From Jannaschia aquimarina (GTDB lineage: Bacteria; Pseudomonadota; Alphaproteobacteria; Rhodobacterales; Rhodobacteraceae): a stretch of 64,000 nucleotides of DNA. The notes beneath the pieces were generated by a model. It saw only the letters and a list, made by a program, of their open reading frames with translations, did no database searches and was not told the origin of the DNA. Where the stretch lies: the NCBI RefSeq assembly GCF_000877395.1, contig NZ_JYFE01000068.1, forward strand, positions 1-64,000, read 5' to 3'. Within the stretch, counting starts at the first letter, position 1; each line of letters starts with the position of its first letter. The position numbers and the translations under genes are program-made. Positions 1 through 8,039 of the stretch are shown one piece after another.

Positions 1-43
1 CGCGGTTTGCGCGCGGCGGGCCGGAACGGTCGGGAGGCGGCGG

Positions 44-1102
44 TCAGGTGAAGATCAGCGCGTTCTCGACCTCGGCCGCGTTTGTGTTCTGGACCACCGC
101 GAAGACCTCGCCCTTGAACAGCATCTCCGTGTCCAGTCCAGCCGCCTGCACGGAGATATCCGCCTCGTTGAAGCGGTCCATGCGGAACACGTCGCCCTCG
201 GCGGTGCTGAAATCGGTGATGATGTCGAGATCCCCCTCCTCGAGAACGCCGGGATTGAAGACGAAGGTATCCGCCCCGGCCCCACCGGTCACGATGTCGG
301 ACCCCTTGTCGCCGGACAGCGTATCGTCGCCCAGATCGCCCAGGAGGGTATCGTTATCGACACCGCCGTTCAGCTTGTCCGCGCTGTGGCCCCCGCAGAT
401 GAAATCGTTGCCGGCATTGCCAAGGATCTCGTCGTCCCCGCCATTTCCGAAGATGGTGTCGTCCCCGCCATTGCCGATCACGGTGTCCTGACCGTTGGTG
501 CCCTGGATCTCCGAGTCGCCCAGCAGGTCCGAATAGGTCTGACCCGGCGTCAGGGTGGATTGGCTGGCATCGCCATCCGCGCAGGAAAGCTCGTCGCCGC
601 CGACGACGGGTGAGTCCTCGAAGACCAGATTGTCGACCGCGGCCTCGCCCTTGACGACGATGATCAGGCGTTCGACCCCGTCGAAGGCGGACAGGTCGAC
701 GTTGCGGGCCTGACCGACCTCGCCGCCATCCATGCGCACGACACCGATCTTGTTGCCCTCGGCGTCATAGGCCTTGAACTTCACCTGCTCGGTCGCGCCG
801 AGCAGAGTGATGGAGGTGAGGTCGACCGGCTCGTCGAAGCGGAACTTCATCTTGCCGCCGGCGGCCGCGATATTCGGCTCATCGCGGTCGCGATCCGCGG
901 AGATCATCATGACGCTGCCGAAGCCCTGGCCCGAGAAATCGAATTCCCGATCCTTGATCGGGTTCTCGGTGTCGAACGTCATGCCTGAGTGCTTTTCGGT
1001 CGATCCGGTCTTCTTTGCGGCGATCCTGACGCCGATATCCTCGTATTCGCGGTTGATGATCCGCCCGGGTCTGAAATCGAAATCGAGTACGCGTCTAACC
1101 AT
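44..1102 (-). CDS. RTX (hemolysin-type calcium-binding repeat) protein, copy 1
   Basis: A 352-residue acidic protein. Residues about 201-280 are tandem glycine/aspartate nonapeptides of the type GNGGDDTIF and GGAGADTFV, which fold into a calcium-binding parallel beta roll. The N-terminal 160 residues form a conserved unit (LDFDF near residue 6, FDEPVDLTS near 89, VDNLVFED near 156) that I cannot assign to a named family. There is no Sec signal; by family knowledge such proteins leave through a type I secretion system using a C-terminal signal, but no such transporter lies in the window. The two genes upstream on the same strand are paralogues with the same domain order. Start is the ATG at 1102. 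Binding of calcium and export are inferred; the biological role is unknown. Confidence 0.85.
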   Translation of the reverse strand: MVRRVLDFDFRPGRIINREYEDIGVRIAAKKTGSTEKHSGMTFDTENPIKDREFDFSGQGFGSVMMISADRDRDEPNIAAAGGKMKFRFDEPVDLTSITLLGATEQVKFKAYDAEGNKIGVVRMDGGEVGQARNVDLSAFDGVERLIIVVKGEAAVDNLVFEDSPVVGGDELSCADGDASQSTLTPGQTYSDLLGDSEIQGTNGQDTVIGNGGDDTIFGNGGDDEILGNAGNDFICGGHSADKLNGGVDNDTLLGDLGDDTLSGDKGSDIVTGGAGADTFVFNPGVLEEGDLDIITDFSTAEGDVFRMDRFNEADISVQAAGLDTEMLFKGEVFAVVQNTNAAEVENALIFT

Positions 1103-1334
1103 GTCTAGTCCCTCTGCCTCGCCATCCCGTTAACACCTCTGGACCGGATGCTGCGACTGCACAAGTTGCTGTCCTGCTTCAAAACGAGGCACTTGCGGTC
1201 TTTCGCCGATCCCGATCACGGTGATTTCAATTAATATTCTTGGGCCTAGTTGAAGCGCGCCGCGCTGCGGAAGGTCCGCGTTGGCCGGGCTGTCTGGCGC
1301 GCAGGAGGGGCGGCCGGAGCCGCCCCCGTTCCGA
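1103..1334. other. Intergenic region between RTX copies 1 and 2
   Basis: About 230 bases without a supported gene. It contains the leader of RTX copy 1, an AT-rich patch near 1226-1245 that could hold its promoter, and the hairpin at 1307-1326 just past the stop of copy 2. Confidence 0.5.
1307..1326 (-). terminator. Hairpin after RTX copy 2
   Basis: GGGGCGGC / GCCGCCCC arms of 8 bp around a 4-base loop, starting 9 bases beyond the stop codon at 1335. No T-tract follows, so intrinsic termination is plausible but not certain. Confidence 0.5.
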
Positions 1335-2432
1335 TCAGGCCAGGACCAGCGCCGCGTTCACATCCGCGAGGGTGGTGTCCTGGACGAGGACAAAAACGTC
1401 TCCATCGGCCAGGATTTCGACGTCGGATCCGGCGACCTGGGTGCTGATCGAGCCCTCGGCGAATCGTTCCAGAAGGATCGTGTCGCCTTCGGCCAGGCTG
1501 AAATCGGTGATCGTGTTCAGATCGCCGTCCTCGACCGTGTTGGCCTTGAAGTTGAACGTATCCGCGCCCAGGCCGCCGCTGATCGTGTCGGTGCCCTTGT
1601 TGCCGGCCATGAAGTCGTCGCCGGCATCGCCGTAGATGCGGTCGGTGTCGCGGCTGCCGTGGATGGTGTCGTTGCCTTCGCCGCCGCAGATCAGGTCGTC
1701 GCCGGTATTGCCCAGCAGGAAGTCGTCGCCGCCATTGCCGTAGATCGTATCGTCACCGCCATTGCCGGCGATCGTGTCGGCGAAGTCGGTGCCCTGGGTC
1801 ACCGGCTGGTCGTCGGGGGCGTTGTAGCTGACGCCGGGCGTGATCGGCGACATGCTGGGATCGGCACCGGCGCAGGGGCCGGTGTCGTCGCCACCTGGTC
1901 CCCCGGGCTGGCCGTCGTCGAAGACGAGGTTGTCCAGCGCGCCGCTGCCCTTGACGATGACTTTCAGCTTGGAGACGCCCTCGAGCGACGAGAGGTCGAT
2001 CGTGCGCATGTCGTTGTCGCTGCCGCAACCGACGCGGACCACGCCGATCTTGTTGCCGTCGGCATCGTAGGCCTTGAACTTGGCGCCGCGCTCGGCGTCT
2101 AGAAGGACGATCGAGGTCAGATCGACGGGCTCGTCGAACTTGAAGACGACCTTGCCGCCGCGGGCCGAGTCGTCCGGGTCGCTGCTGTCGAGATCCTCGG
2201 AGATGATCAGCGCGCCGCCGAGGCCAGAGCCGGAATAATCGAGGTCGAAATCGCCACCGGTCGGGTTGTCGGTGTCGAACACCATGGCGCGGTTCGCCCA
2301 GGGGTTGATGCCCCTGCACCAGTCCCACCACGAGAAGCGCTGATATGCTGCGATCGAGACGCCGAGATCCTCGTACTCATCGTCGAGAATCGTGCCGCGC
2401 GCGAAGTTGAAGTCGAGTGTCTGAGCAACCAT
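1335..2432 (-). CDS. RTX (hemolysin-type calcium-binding repeat) protein, copy 2
   Basis: 365 residues with the same plan as its two neighbours. An N-terminal domain begins with LDFNFARGTILDDEYEDLGV, followed by the FDEPVDLTS / LLDAERGAKFKAYD block. A Pro/Gly/Asp linker follows, then roughly eight nonapeptides (GNGGDDTIY, GGEGNDTIH, GDAGDDFMA and similar) and a short C-terminal domain around ITDFSLAEGD. It is closer to copy 3 than to copy 1 in the N-terminal domain (shared LLDAERGAK). The protein is acidic and lacks a Sec signal, so secretion by a type I system is the family expectation. Start is the ATG at 2432. A hairpin follows the stop, so the copies are probably separate transcription units. 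Confidence 0.85.
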   Translation of the reverse strand: MVAQTLDFNFARGTILDDEYEDLGVSIAAYQRFSWWDWCRGINPWANRAMVFDTDNPTGGDFDLDYSGSGLGGALIISEDLDSSDPDDSARGGKVVFKFDEPVDLTSIVLLDAERGAKFKAYDADGNKIGVVRVGCGSDNDMRTIDLSSLEGVSKLKVIVKGSGALDNLVFDDGQPGGPGGDDTGPCAGADPSMSPITPGVSYNAPDDQPVTQGTDFADTIAGNGGDDTIYGNGGDDFLLGNTGDDLICGGEGNDTIHGSRDTDRIYGDAGDDFMAGNKGTDTISGGLGADTFNFKANTVEDGDLNTITDFSLAEGDTILLERFAEGSISTQVAGSDVEILADGDVFVLVQDTTLADVNAALVLA

Positions 2433-2741
2433 GGACTCGTTACCCCCATCCCAATGGTTAGCAATAAGTTAACCGATACGCGCCGGAGGCTGATTCTGGC
2501 AAGCGGTACGGCAACTTCTTGGTGTATTGTCGCGCCTTCGGAACCGGTCCAGGCGGCAGGCGCGAACCGCCCCCGATCGGGCGACGCGGATGGGGGTGAC
2601 GACGCCGTTTCCGGTGCCGCACACGGCCTCGCTGGCGCGGGGCCGGCCCGATTTCGCGAATCGATCAAACGCGAAGGGGCCGCCCGGGTCAGGGGCGGCC
2701 CGTCAGAGCATTGCGGTCGCTTGGCGCGCGCGCCGGGCGCG
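2433..2741. other. Intergenic region between RTX copies 2 and 3
   Basis: About 310 bases. I see no credible gene; open frames here are extensions of antisense frames. The part near 2450-2470 (gttagcaataagttaacc) is AT-rich and contains GTTA/TAAC half-repeats, a candidate promoter for copy 2. The hairpin at 2677-2701 follows copy 3. Confidence 0.5.
2677..2701 (-). terminator. Hairpin after RTX copy 3
   Basis: Inverted repeat GGGCCGCC / GGCGGCCC with a 9-base loop, about 40 bases beyond the stop of copy 3. There is no clear T-run. It looks like the GC-rich hairpin after copy 2. Confidence 0.45.
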
Positions 2742-3830
2742 TCAAACGAAGGTCAGGGCGTTCTCGACATCGGCGAGGCCGGCATTCTCGACGATTGCGA
2801 AGGCGTCGCCGTTCAGCGTCAGTTCGACCCCTGCCTCGACCGCGCGGGCCTCGACCGTTCCGGCCTCGAAGCCGCGCAGCATGACCCAGTCGCCCTTGGC
2901 CGCGTCGAAATCCTTCACCGTGTCGAGGTCGCCGGCAACGATGCCCTTGAACGAGAACGCGAAGGCGTCCGCGCCGTCCCCGCCGACAAGCACGTCGCTG
3001 CCCTTGTCGCCGTTGATGCGGTCATCGCCCGCGCCGCCCACGACGGTGTCGTCATCCCGTCCGCCATGGAGGGTGTCGTCCCCCGCACCGCCACAAAGCC
3101 GGTCGATCCCGGTATTGCCCAGCAGGAAATCGTTGCCGCCATTGCCGTAGAGCGTGTTGTCCTCGGCATTGCCCGCGATGGTGTCGGCGCCGTCGCTGCC
3201 CTGGACCAGCGTCTCGCCGGTCTGGGCGTTGTAGCGGCCGCCGGGCTCCAGGAAGGAGAGGCTGGCATCGCCGCCGCTGCAGAAGGAACCGCCGGTATCG
3301 TCTCCGCCGGGACCGCCGCCACCCGTGTCGTCGTCGCCGGGGGCGTCGAAGGCGAGATTGTCGATGGCGCCGCTGCCGCGCAGGATGATCTTGAGGCTGG
3401 CCACGCCCTCGAAGATCGACAGGTCAATCTCGCGCATGTCGTTGTCATGGCCATTCTCGACGCGGATCACGCCGATCTTCTTGCCGTTCTCGTCGTAGGC
3501 CTTGATCTTGGCGCCCCGCTCCGCGTCGAGCAGGGTGACGGACGTCATGTCGACGGGCTCGTCGAAGTCGAACTTGAGCGTGCCGCCGCGGAACGAGTCG
3601 TTCGGCCGGTCGCTGCGGCCGTCCTGCGAGATCATCAGCAGGCCGCCGAGGTCGGCATCCGAATAGTCGAGATCGCTGTCCCAGCGTCCGGCGTCGGAAC
3701 TGTCGAAGATCATCGCCTGGTCGATGCGGGAGTGCCGCTGGTTGGCCCGGATCGTTACGCCCAGATCGGCGTATTCATCGTCCATCCGGGTGCCGGCGGC
3801 GAAATTGAAGTCGAGAAGGCGAGCGACCAT
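2742..3830 (-). CDS. RTX (hemolysin-type calcium-binding repeat) protein, copy 3
   Basis: 362 residues. The N-terminal domain starts MVARLLDFNFAAGTRMDDEY and contains FDEPVDMTS and GSGAIDNLAFD. A Gly/Asp linker (about residues 167-183) leads into nonapeptides such as GNGGNDFLL, GGAGDDTLH and GDKGSDVLV, with a closing segment containing TVKDFDAAKGDW. The repeats are calcium-binding by family knowledge. Start is the ATG at 3830; upstream of it lies a 278-bp region shared with a divergent hydrolase gene. No dedicated secretion genes are nearby. The function is not recognisable beyond a secreted calcium-binding protein. Confidence 0.85.
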   Translation of the reverse strand: MVARLLDFNFAAGTRMDDEYADLGVTIRANQRHSRIDQAMIFDSSDAGRWDSDLDYSDADLGGLLMISQDGRSDRPNDSFRGGTLKFDFDEPVDMTSVTLLDAERGAKIKAYDENGKKIGVIRVENGHDNDMREIDLSIFEGVASLKIILRGSGAIDNLAFDAPGDDDTGGGGPGGDDTGGSFCSGGDASLSFLEPGGRYNAQTGETLVQGSDGADTIAGNAEDNTLYGNGGNDFLLGNTGIDRLCGGAGDDTLHGGRDDDTVVGGAGDDRINGDKGSDVLVGGDGADAFAFSFKGIVAGDLDTVKDFDAAKGDWVMLRGFEAGTVEARAVEAGVELTLNGDAFAIVENAGLADVENALTFV

Positions 3831-4108
3831 GGAAGGCTCCCAGGTTCATGCGGATTTGCATCGACTTTTCGCCGAATGCGGTGTCAGAAAAGCGGCCCCT
3901 CTGCGGCTGGACGCAGCGTTTCCAGCCGCGCGACGTCTGGTGCCCCGACGCGCGGGAATGGGCGCAGATCCCCGGCACTGTTCGCGCGGGGCCGGCCGGT
4001 CGCGACGGGGCCGCCACATCGCGGCCGCGCCGCCGTCACGCCCGGGGCAAGACCACGTTTGCCCCGCACCGCCCACCCAGCTAGGTCGTTGCGCGAAGGG
4101 AGATCGTC

Positions 4109-4852
4109 ATGCCCCAATTCCTCGATCGGGACGGCACGCGCCTGGCCTACGAGCATAGCCCCGGAGAGGCGCCGGGCATCGTGTTCCTCGGCGGATTCAA
4201 GTCGGACATGACCGGCACCAAGGCCGTCGCGCTGGAAGACTGGGCCCGCCGGCAGGGCCGCGCCTTCCTGCGGCTGGACTATTCCGGCCACGGCCAGTCG
4301 GGCGGCACGTTCGAAGAGGGCTCGATCGGGCGGTGGCGGGACGATGCGCTGGCGGTGATCGCCAACACCATGCCGGAGCGCAACCTGCTGGTCGGATCCT
4401 CCATGGGCGGGTGGATCGCGCTGCTGATCGCACGGGACCATCCTGATCGTGTCGGCGGCCTCGTCACCATCGCCGCGGCGCCGGATTTCACCGAGGATGG
4501 CTACTGGGCGGCCTTCAGCGACGCCCAGCGGGTCGAGCTGTTCGAGCGGGGGCACATCGCCGTGCCGTCCGATTATGGCGAGCCCTATGTCATCACGCGC
4601 CACCTGATCGAGGAAGGGCGCGACCAGTTGGTGCTGCGCACGCCCCTGCCGCTGCCCTTCCCGGTGCGGATGCTGCAAGGCACGGCGGATGCGGACGTGC
4701 CGCAGGACTGGGCCATCCAGCTGCTGGGTCATGCCGAGGGGCCGGACCTGCTTCTGACGCTGGTCAAGGGGGCGGATCATCGCTTTTCGGAGCCCGCACA
4801 GATCGACCTGATCGAGCGGTCCGCGGCGGACGTGCTGTCGCGGATGACTTGA
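4109..4852 (+). CDS. Alpha/beta hydrolase (serine hydrolase, ABHD10-like)
   Basis: 247 residues with a complete alpha/beta-hydrolase core: LGGFKSDMTGTKA near the oxyanion strand (27-39), the nucleophile elbow GSSMGG with Ser98, an acid in the GTADADVP stretch and the catalytic His in KGADHRFSEP. The order and short length match the palmitoyl-protein thioesterase/ABHD10-like carboxylesterases common in alphaproteobacteria. Substrate cannot be read from the sequence. It is the first gene after the divergent RTX copy 3 and is followed 45 bp later by a second hydrolase, so the two may be co-transcribed. The ATG at 4109 follows a GAAGGGAG ribosome site. Confidence 0.85.
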   Translation: MPQFLDRDGTRLAYEHSPGEAPGIVFLGGFKSDMTGTKAVALEDWARRQGRAFLRLDYSGHGQSGGTFEEGSIGRWRDDALAVIANTMPERNLLVGSSMGGWIALLIARDHPDRVGGLVTIAAAPDFTEDGYWAAFSDAQRVELFERGHIAVPSDYGEPYVITRHLIEEGRDQLVLRTPLPLPFPVRMLQGTADADVPQDWAIQLLGHAEGPDLLLTLVKGADHRFSEPAQIDLIERSAADVLSRMT

Positions 4853-4897
4853 CGCGCCCGCCGTGCGGCGCCTGAGTGGCGCGCGGGAGGACGGATC

Positions 4898-5887
4898 ATG
4901 CTGACAGTCGTGCGGGGGATCGCCTGGGTTCTGGCCGGCCTTGTCATCGCCGGCTTCGCCCTGGTCCTGGCCGGCCCCTACGAAGAGGTCGACACCCGGA
5001 TCGACTTCGATCCCTCGACGATGCCCTCCGATCTGGACGGCTGGCTGGCGGATCGCGAGTCGCAGGTGCCCGACCTGCGCGAGGACGAGGCCAAGCGCGT
5101 GCTCTGGGCCGGGGCGGTGGGGCGGCGCACGGAATGGGCTGTGGTCTATGTCCACGGCTTCAGCGCCGGGATCTGGGAGACGCGGCCCCTGGCCGACCGC
5201 GTGGCCGAACGGCTCGGCGCGAACCTGCATTTCACCCGGCTGACGGGGCACGGACGCGACGGCGCCGCCCTGGCCCGGGCGAGCGCGGGCGACTGGCTGG
5301 AGGACATGGCCGAGGCGATGGCCGTGGGCCGCGCGCTGGGCGAGCGTGTGCTGGTTATCGCCACCTCGCAGGGGGGTACGCTGGCCGCCGTCGCGGCGGC
5401 CGATCCCGCGCTGGCCGGTATCCGGGACGGGATGGAGGGGCTGGTGCTGATCTCGCCCAACTTCCGGGTCGCGAACCCGGCGGCGCGGCTTCTGTCCTGG
5501 CCGGCGGCGCGGGCCTGGGTACCCCTGGTGGCGGGCGAGACCCGGTCGTGGGAGCCGTTCAACGACCGCCATGCGCGGCACTGGACGACTTCCTACCCCA
5601 CGGTGGCGACCCTGCCCGTGCAGGCGCTGATCGACCATGCGGACGGGCTGGACTGGTCCCGGGCGACGGTGCCCGCGCTGTTCTACTACGATCCCGCCGA
5701 TCAGGTGGTCGACGCCTCGGTCACGGCGCGCGTGGCCAATGGCTGGGGCGGCCCCGTCACCGTCGCCGAAGTGGCGACGCCCGAGGGCGACGACCCTCTG
5801 GCCCATGTCATCGCCGGCGATATCCTGTCCCCCGCCGGGACCCCGATGGCGATCGACGCGATCGTCGATTGGGCCGGGGGCCTTTAG
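4898..5887 (+). CDS. Membrane-anchored alpha/beta hydrolase
   Basis: 329 residues. An N-terminal hydrophobic segment (about 8-28) should anchor or export the protein; the hydrolase domain follows with VYVHGFSAG (oxyanion region), the nucleophile motif TSQGG and a late His in the DPLAHVIAGD segment. Sequence otherwise gives no substrate. Its position between another hydrolase and an unknown gene with 27-45 bp gaps suggests an operon. The ATG at 4898 is preceded by GGGAGGAC at good spacing. Confidence 0.8.
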   Translation: MLTVVRGIAWVLAGLVIAGFALVLAGPYEEVDTRIDFDPSTMPSDLDGWLADRESQVPDLREDEAKRVLWAGAVGRRTEWAVVYVHGFSAGIWETRPLADRVAERLGANLHFTRLTGHGRDGAALARASAGDWLEDMAEAMAVGRALGERVLVIATSQGGTLAAVAAADPALAGIRDGMEGLVLISPNFRVANPAARLLSWPAARAWVPLVAGETRSWEPFNDRHARHWTTSYPTVATLPVQALIDHADGLDWSRATVPALFYYDPADQVVDASVTARVANGWGGPVTVAEVATPEGDDPLAHVIAGDILSPAGTPMAIDAIVDWAGGL

Positions 5888-5914
5888 GACGCATTCAAGA
5901 CCCGAGAGGATTTC

Positions 5915-6505
5915 ATGCAGCACCTTCGTTTCTCCGTTCCGAAATCCGACCGGATGCGGCGGCGGATCCTGGCCGCGCTGGTCACGGAAGCCGAGCAATA
6001 TGCCCGCGACCTCGCGCTGGAGCCGATCGCCCCGGGGAGCCCCAAGCCGATGGAGGCGGCCGCCAGGATCGAGGGCTGGCAGGCCCGGCTGGGCCAGTTC
6101 CAGCGCGCCGCGGACAACGCCGTGGCCCGCGCCCGGTCATTTGCGGGGCTGTCGCGGGGCGCGCGGCAGGACATGGACCGCCTGCGGACCCGGCTGCACC
6201 AGCGCGACGAGGTGGAGGCCTATTACGCCCGCCTGATGGTCGCGGTCGCCGCGATCCACGAGGCGTTGAACGGCCCCGACGAGATCCTGGACGGCATGAA
6301 GGAGATGATCGAGCGCCTGCTCAAGGAGGACGCGCCCTATCCGGGGCGGGAGACCTTGGAGGAGGTGATCGTCCAGCAGGCCCCCGACACGCCCTTCGTG
6401 CCCAATGGCCAGCCGGGCGCCGTGGGCGGAACTCCGCTGGACGTCGTCGTTCTGGCGATGGGGTTTTGCGCATTGGTGATCCACAAGCTGCGCTCGAAGA
6501 CCTGA
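5915..6505 (+). CDS. Hypothetical protein, helical with hydrophobic C-terminus
   Basis: 196 residues, not recognised. The sequence is rich in Ala, Arg and Glu and should be mostly alpha-helical; residues about 172-191 (LDVVVLAMGFCALVIH) are hydrophobic and followed by a positive tail, resembling a C-terminal membrane anchor. It lies 27 bp after the second hydrolase and is probably its operon partner. The next gene begins after a LacI-type operator, so this is likely the last gene of its unit. Confidence 0.65.
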   Translation: MQHLRFSVPKSDRMRRRILAALVTEAEQYARDLALEPIAPGSPKPMEAAARIEGWQARLGQFQRAADNAVARARSFAGLSRGARQDMDRLRTRLHQRDEVEAYYARLMVAVAAIHEALNGPDEILDGMKEMIERLLKEDAPYPGRETLEEVIVQQAPDTPFVPNGQPGAVGGTPLDVVVLAMGFCALVIHKLRSKT

Positions 6506-6542
6506 GCGGCGCGCCCCCGGTGACGGCGGGGAAGGTGGTGGC

Positions 6543-6558
6543 TTGCATACGTATGCAA
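6543..6558. promoter_or_regulatory. LacI-type operator, site 1
   Basis: The perfect 16-bp palindrome TTGCATACGTATGCAA lies 53 bases upstream of the start of the HisD-like gene. The same 16 bases occur again at 9633-9648 before the short-chain dehydrogenase, whose downstream neighbour encodes a LacI-family repressor. A central CG in an even palindrome is typical of LacI-family operators. That the regulator binds it is inferred. Confidence 0.8.
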
Positions 6559-6611
6559 ATTGTCCTTGATGGATGTGGGCGCTGGGCCCGCCGCCACCTG
6601 GGGAGGACGTC

Positions 6612-7934
6612 ATGGCAGAGCATCTCAAGACCGCCCGGTCCGAGGACGACCGGGCGCAGGACGACGCGAAAGTCCGCAAGCTGGTCGAAGCGACCCTCGC
6701 AGATATCGAGGCCCGCGGCGACGCCGCCGTGCGGGAGCTGTCGGCCAGGTTCGACAAGTACGAGGCGGATGACTTCCGCCTGAGCCAGGACCAGATCAAC
6801 AGCCTGATGGGAGAGCTGTCGGCCCGCGAGAAGGCCGATATCGAGTTCGCCCAAGACCAGATCCGCGGCTTCGCCGAAGCACAGCGGGCGTCGATGAAGG
6901 ATATCGAGGTCGAGACGCTGCCCGGCGTGGTGCTGGGCCACCGCAACATCCCGGTGCAATCCGCAGGCTGCTACGTGCCCGGCGGCAAGTTCCCCCTGAT
7001 CGCCAGCGCGCATATGTCCGTGCTGACCGCGAACGTGGCGGGGGTGCCGCGGATCGTTGCCTGCACGCCCCCCGTGGGCGGCAAGCCCCATCCGGCGGTC
7101 ATCACCGCGATGCACATGGCGGGCGCGCACGAGATCTACCTGCTGGGCGGGATCCAGGCCGTCGGCGCCATGGCGATCGGAACCGACAGTATCCGCCCTG
7201 TCGACATGCTTGTGGGGCCTGGCAACGCCTTCGTGGCCGAGGCCAAGCGTCAGCTCTTCGGGCGGGTGGGGATCGACCTCTTCGCGGGGCCGACCGAGAC
7301 CATGGTCATCGCGGACGAGACGGTGGATGCCGAGATGTGCGCCACCGACCTTCTGGGCCAGGCCGAGCATGGGCCCGACAGCCCGGCGGTGATGCTGACC
7401 ACCTCGCGCAAGCTGGCCGAGGAGACCCTGCGCGAGATCGACCGCCTGCTGGAGATACTGCCCACCCCCCACGCGCGGACGAGCTGGGCCGAATATGGCG
7501 AGGTCATCGTCTGCGACGATCACGACGAGATGCTGAATTACGCCAACGACATCGCGGGCGAGCATGTCCAGGTCATGACGGACCGGGACGATTGGTACCT
7601 GGAGAACATGCACAGCTATGGCGCGCTGTTTCTGGGGCCGCGCACCAATGTCTCGAACGGCGACAAGGTGATCGGCACAAACCACACGCTGCCCACGAAG
7701 AAGGCCGGCCGCTACACGGGTGGTCTGTGGGTGGGCAAGTTCCTCAAGACCCATTCCTACCAGAAGATCCTCACCGACGAGGCGGCGACACTGATCGGCG
7801 CCTACGGCTCGCGCCTGTCGATGATGGAAGGCTTCGTTGGCCATGCGGAGCAATGCAATGTCCGCGTCCGCCGCTATGGCGGGATCAACGTTCCCTATGG
7901 CGAGGCCGCGCCCTACCGCGACGCGGCGGAGTGA
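6612..7934 (+). CDS. hpsN: HisD-family dehydrogenase, probable sulfopropanediol 3-dehydrogenase
   Basis: 440 residues of the histidinol dehydrogenase fold. The metal and catalytic positions of HisD are kept: Gln250 and His253 (LLGQAEHG), Glu317-His318 (GEHVQV), Asp351 and His411. The sequence as a whole ([38 protein letters not shown]) resembles the roseobacter HpsN group, which oxidises 2,3-dihydroxypropane-1-sulfonate with NAD, rather than biosynthetic HisD. No histidine genes are nearby. The start at 6612 is chosen over an upstream ATG at 6573 because GGGAGGACGTC precedes it. A LacI-type palindrome upstream implies induction by a substrate. The exact substrate is inferred from resemblance only; related HisD-like enzymes act on other polyols. 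Confidence 0.8.
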   Translation: MAEHLKTARSEDDRAQDDAKVRKLVEATLADIEARGDAAVRELSARFDKYEADDFRLSQDQINSLMGELSAREKADIEFAQDQIRGFAEAQRASMKDIEVETLPGVVLGHRNIPVQSAGCYVPGGKFPLIASAHMSVLTANVAGVPRIVACTPPVGGKPHPAVITAMHMAGAHEIYLLGGIQAVGAMAIGTDSIRPVDMLVGPGNAFVAEAKRQLFGRVGIDLFAGPTETMVIADETVDAEMCATDLLGQAEHGPDSPAVMLTTSRKLAEETLREIDRLLEILPTPHARTSWAEYGEVIVCDDHDEMLNYANDIAGEHVQVMTDRDDWYLENMHSYGALFLGPRTNVSNGDKVIGTNHTLPTKKAGRYTGGLWVGKFLKTHSYQKILTDEAATLIGAYGSRLSMMEGFVGHAEQCNVRVRRYGGINVPYGEAAPYRDAAE

Positions 7935-7937
7935 GAC

Positions 7938-7970
7938 GGATCGGACCGGGCATCGAACCCGGTCCGATCC
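7938..7970 (+). terminator. Perfect 13-bp hairpin after the HisD-like gene
   Basis: GGATCGGACCGGG and its exact complement enclose a 7-base loop, three bases after the stop codon. No T-tract follows; a second hairpin and a conserved tail come immediately after (see 7972-8020). Confidence 0.6.
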
Positions 7971-7971
7971 G

Positions 7972-8020
7972 GCGAGAGGCCAACCTCTCGCGCTCTCCGG
8001 GATATTTCGAAAGCGAAGAA
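7972..8020 (+). repeat. Intergenic hairpin-plus-tail repeat, copy 1
   Basis: GCGAGAGG / CCTCTCGC hairpin (7972-7991) followed by GCTCTCCGGGATATTTCGAA and AAGCGAAGAA. A second copy on the opposite strand at 37621-37671 shares the hairpin and the CCGGGATATTT tail. Elements with a GATATTT-containing tail after a GC-rich hairpin are, to my knowledge, scattered in Rhodobacteraceae intergenic regions. Confidence 0.65.
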
Positions 8021-8039
8021 GGGGGGCCGGAGGGACCGG

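Noticed and set aside
1281-2102. Open frames antisense to the RTX genes (also 2454-4211)
   Set aside because: Long only because GC-rich Gly/Asp repeats leave few stops on the other strand; they show no domain and no ribosome site.
3884-5998. 704-codon open frame antisense to the two hydrolase genes
   Set aside because: Composition is His/Arg/Gly-rich and it lies fully opposite genes with clear motifs.
6612-7934. Biosynthetic histidinol dehydrogenase (hisD)
   Set aside because: No his genes nearby, LacI-type control, and the sequence resembles the HpsN group more than HisD.
7938-7970. tRNA-like look of the hairpin with ATCGAACCC loop
   Set aside because: Only a single stem with a 7-base loop; no D or anticodon arms.
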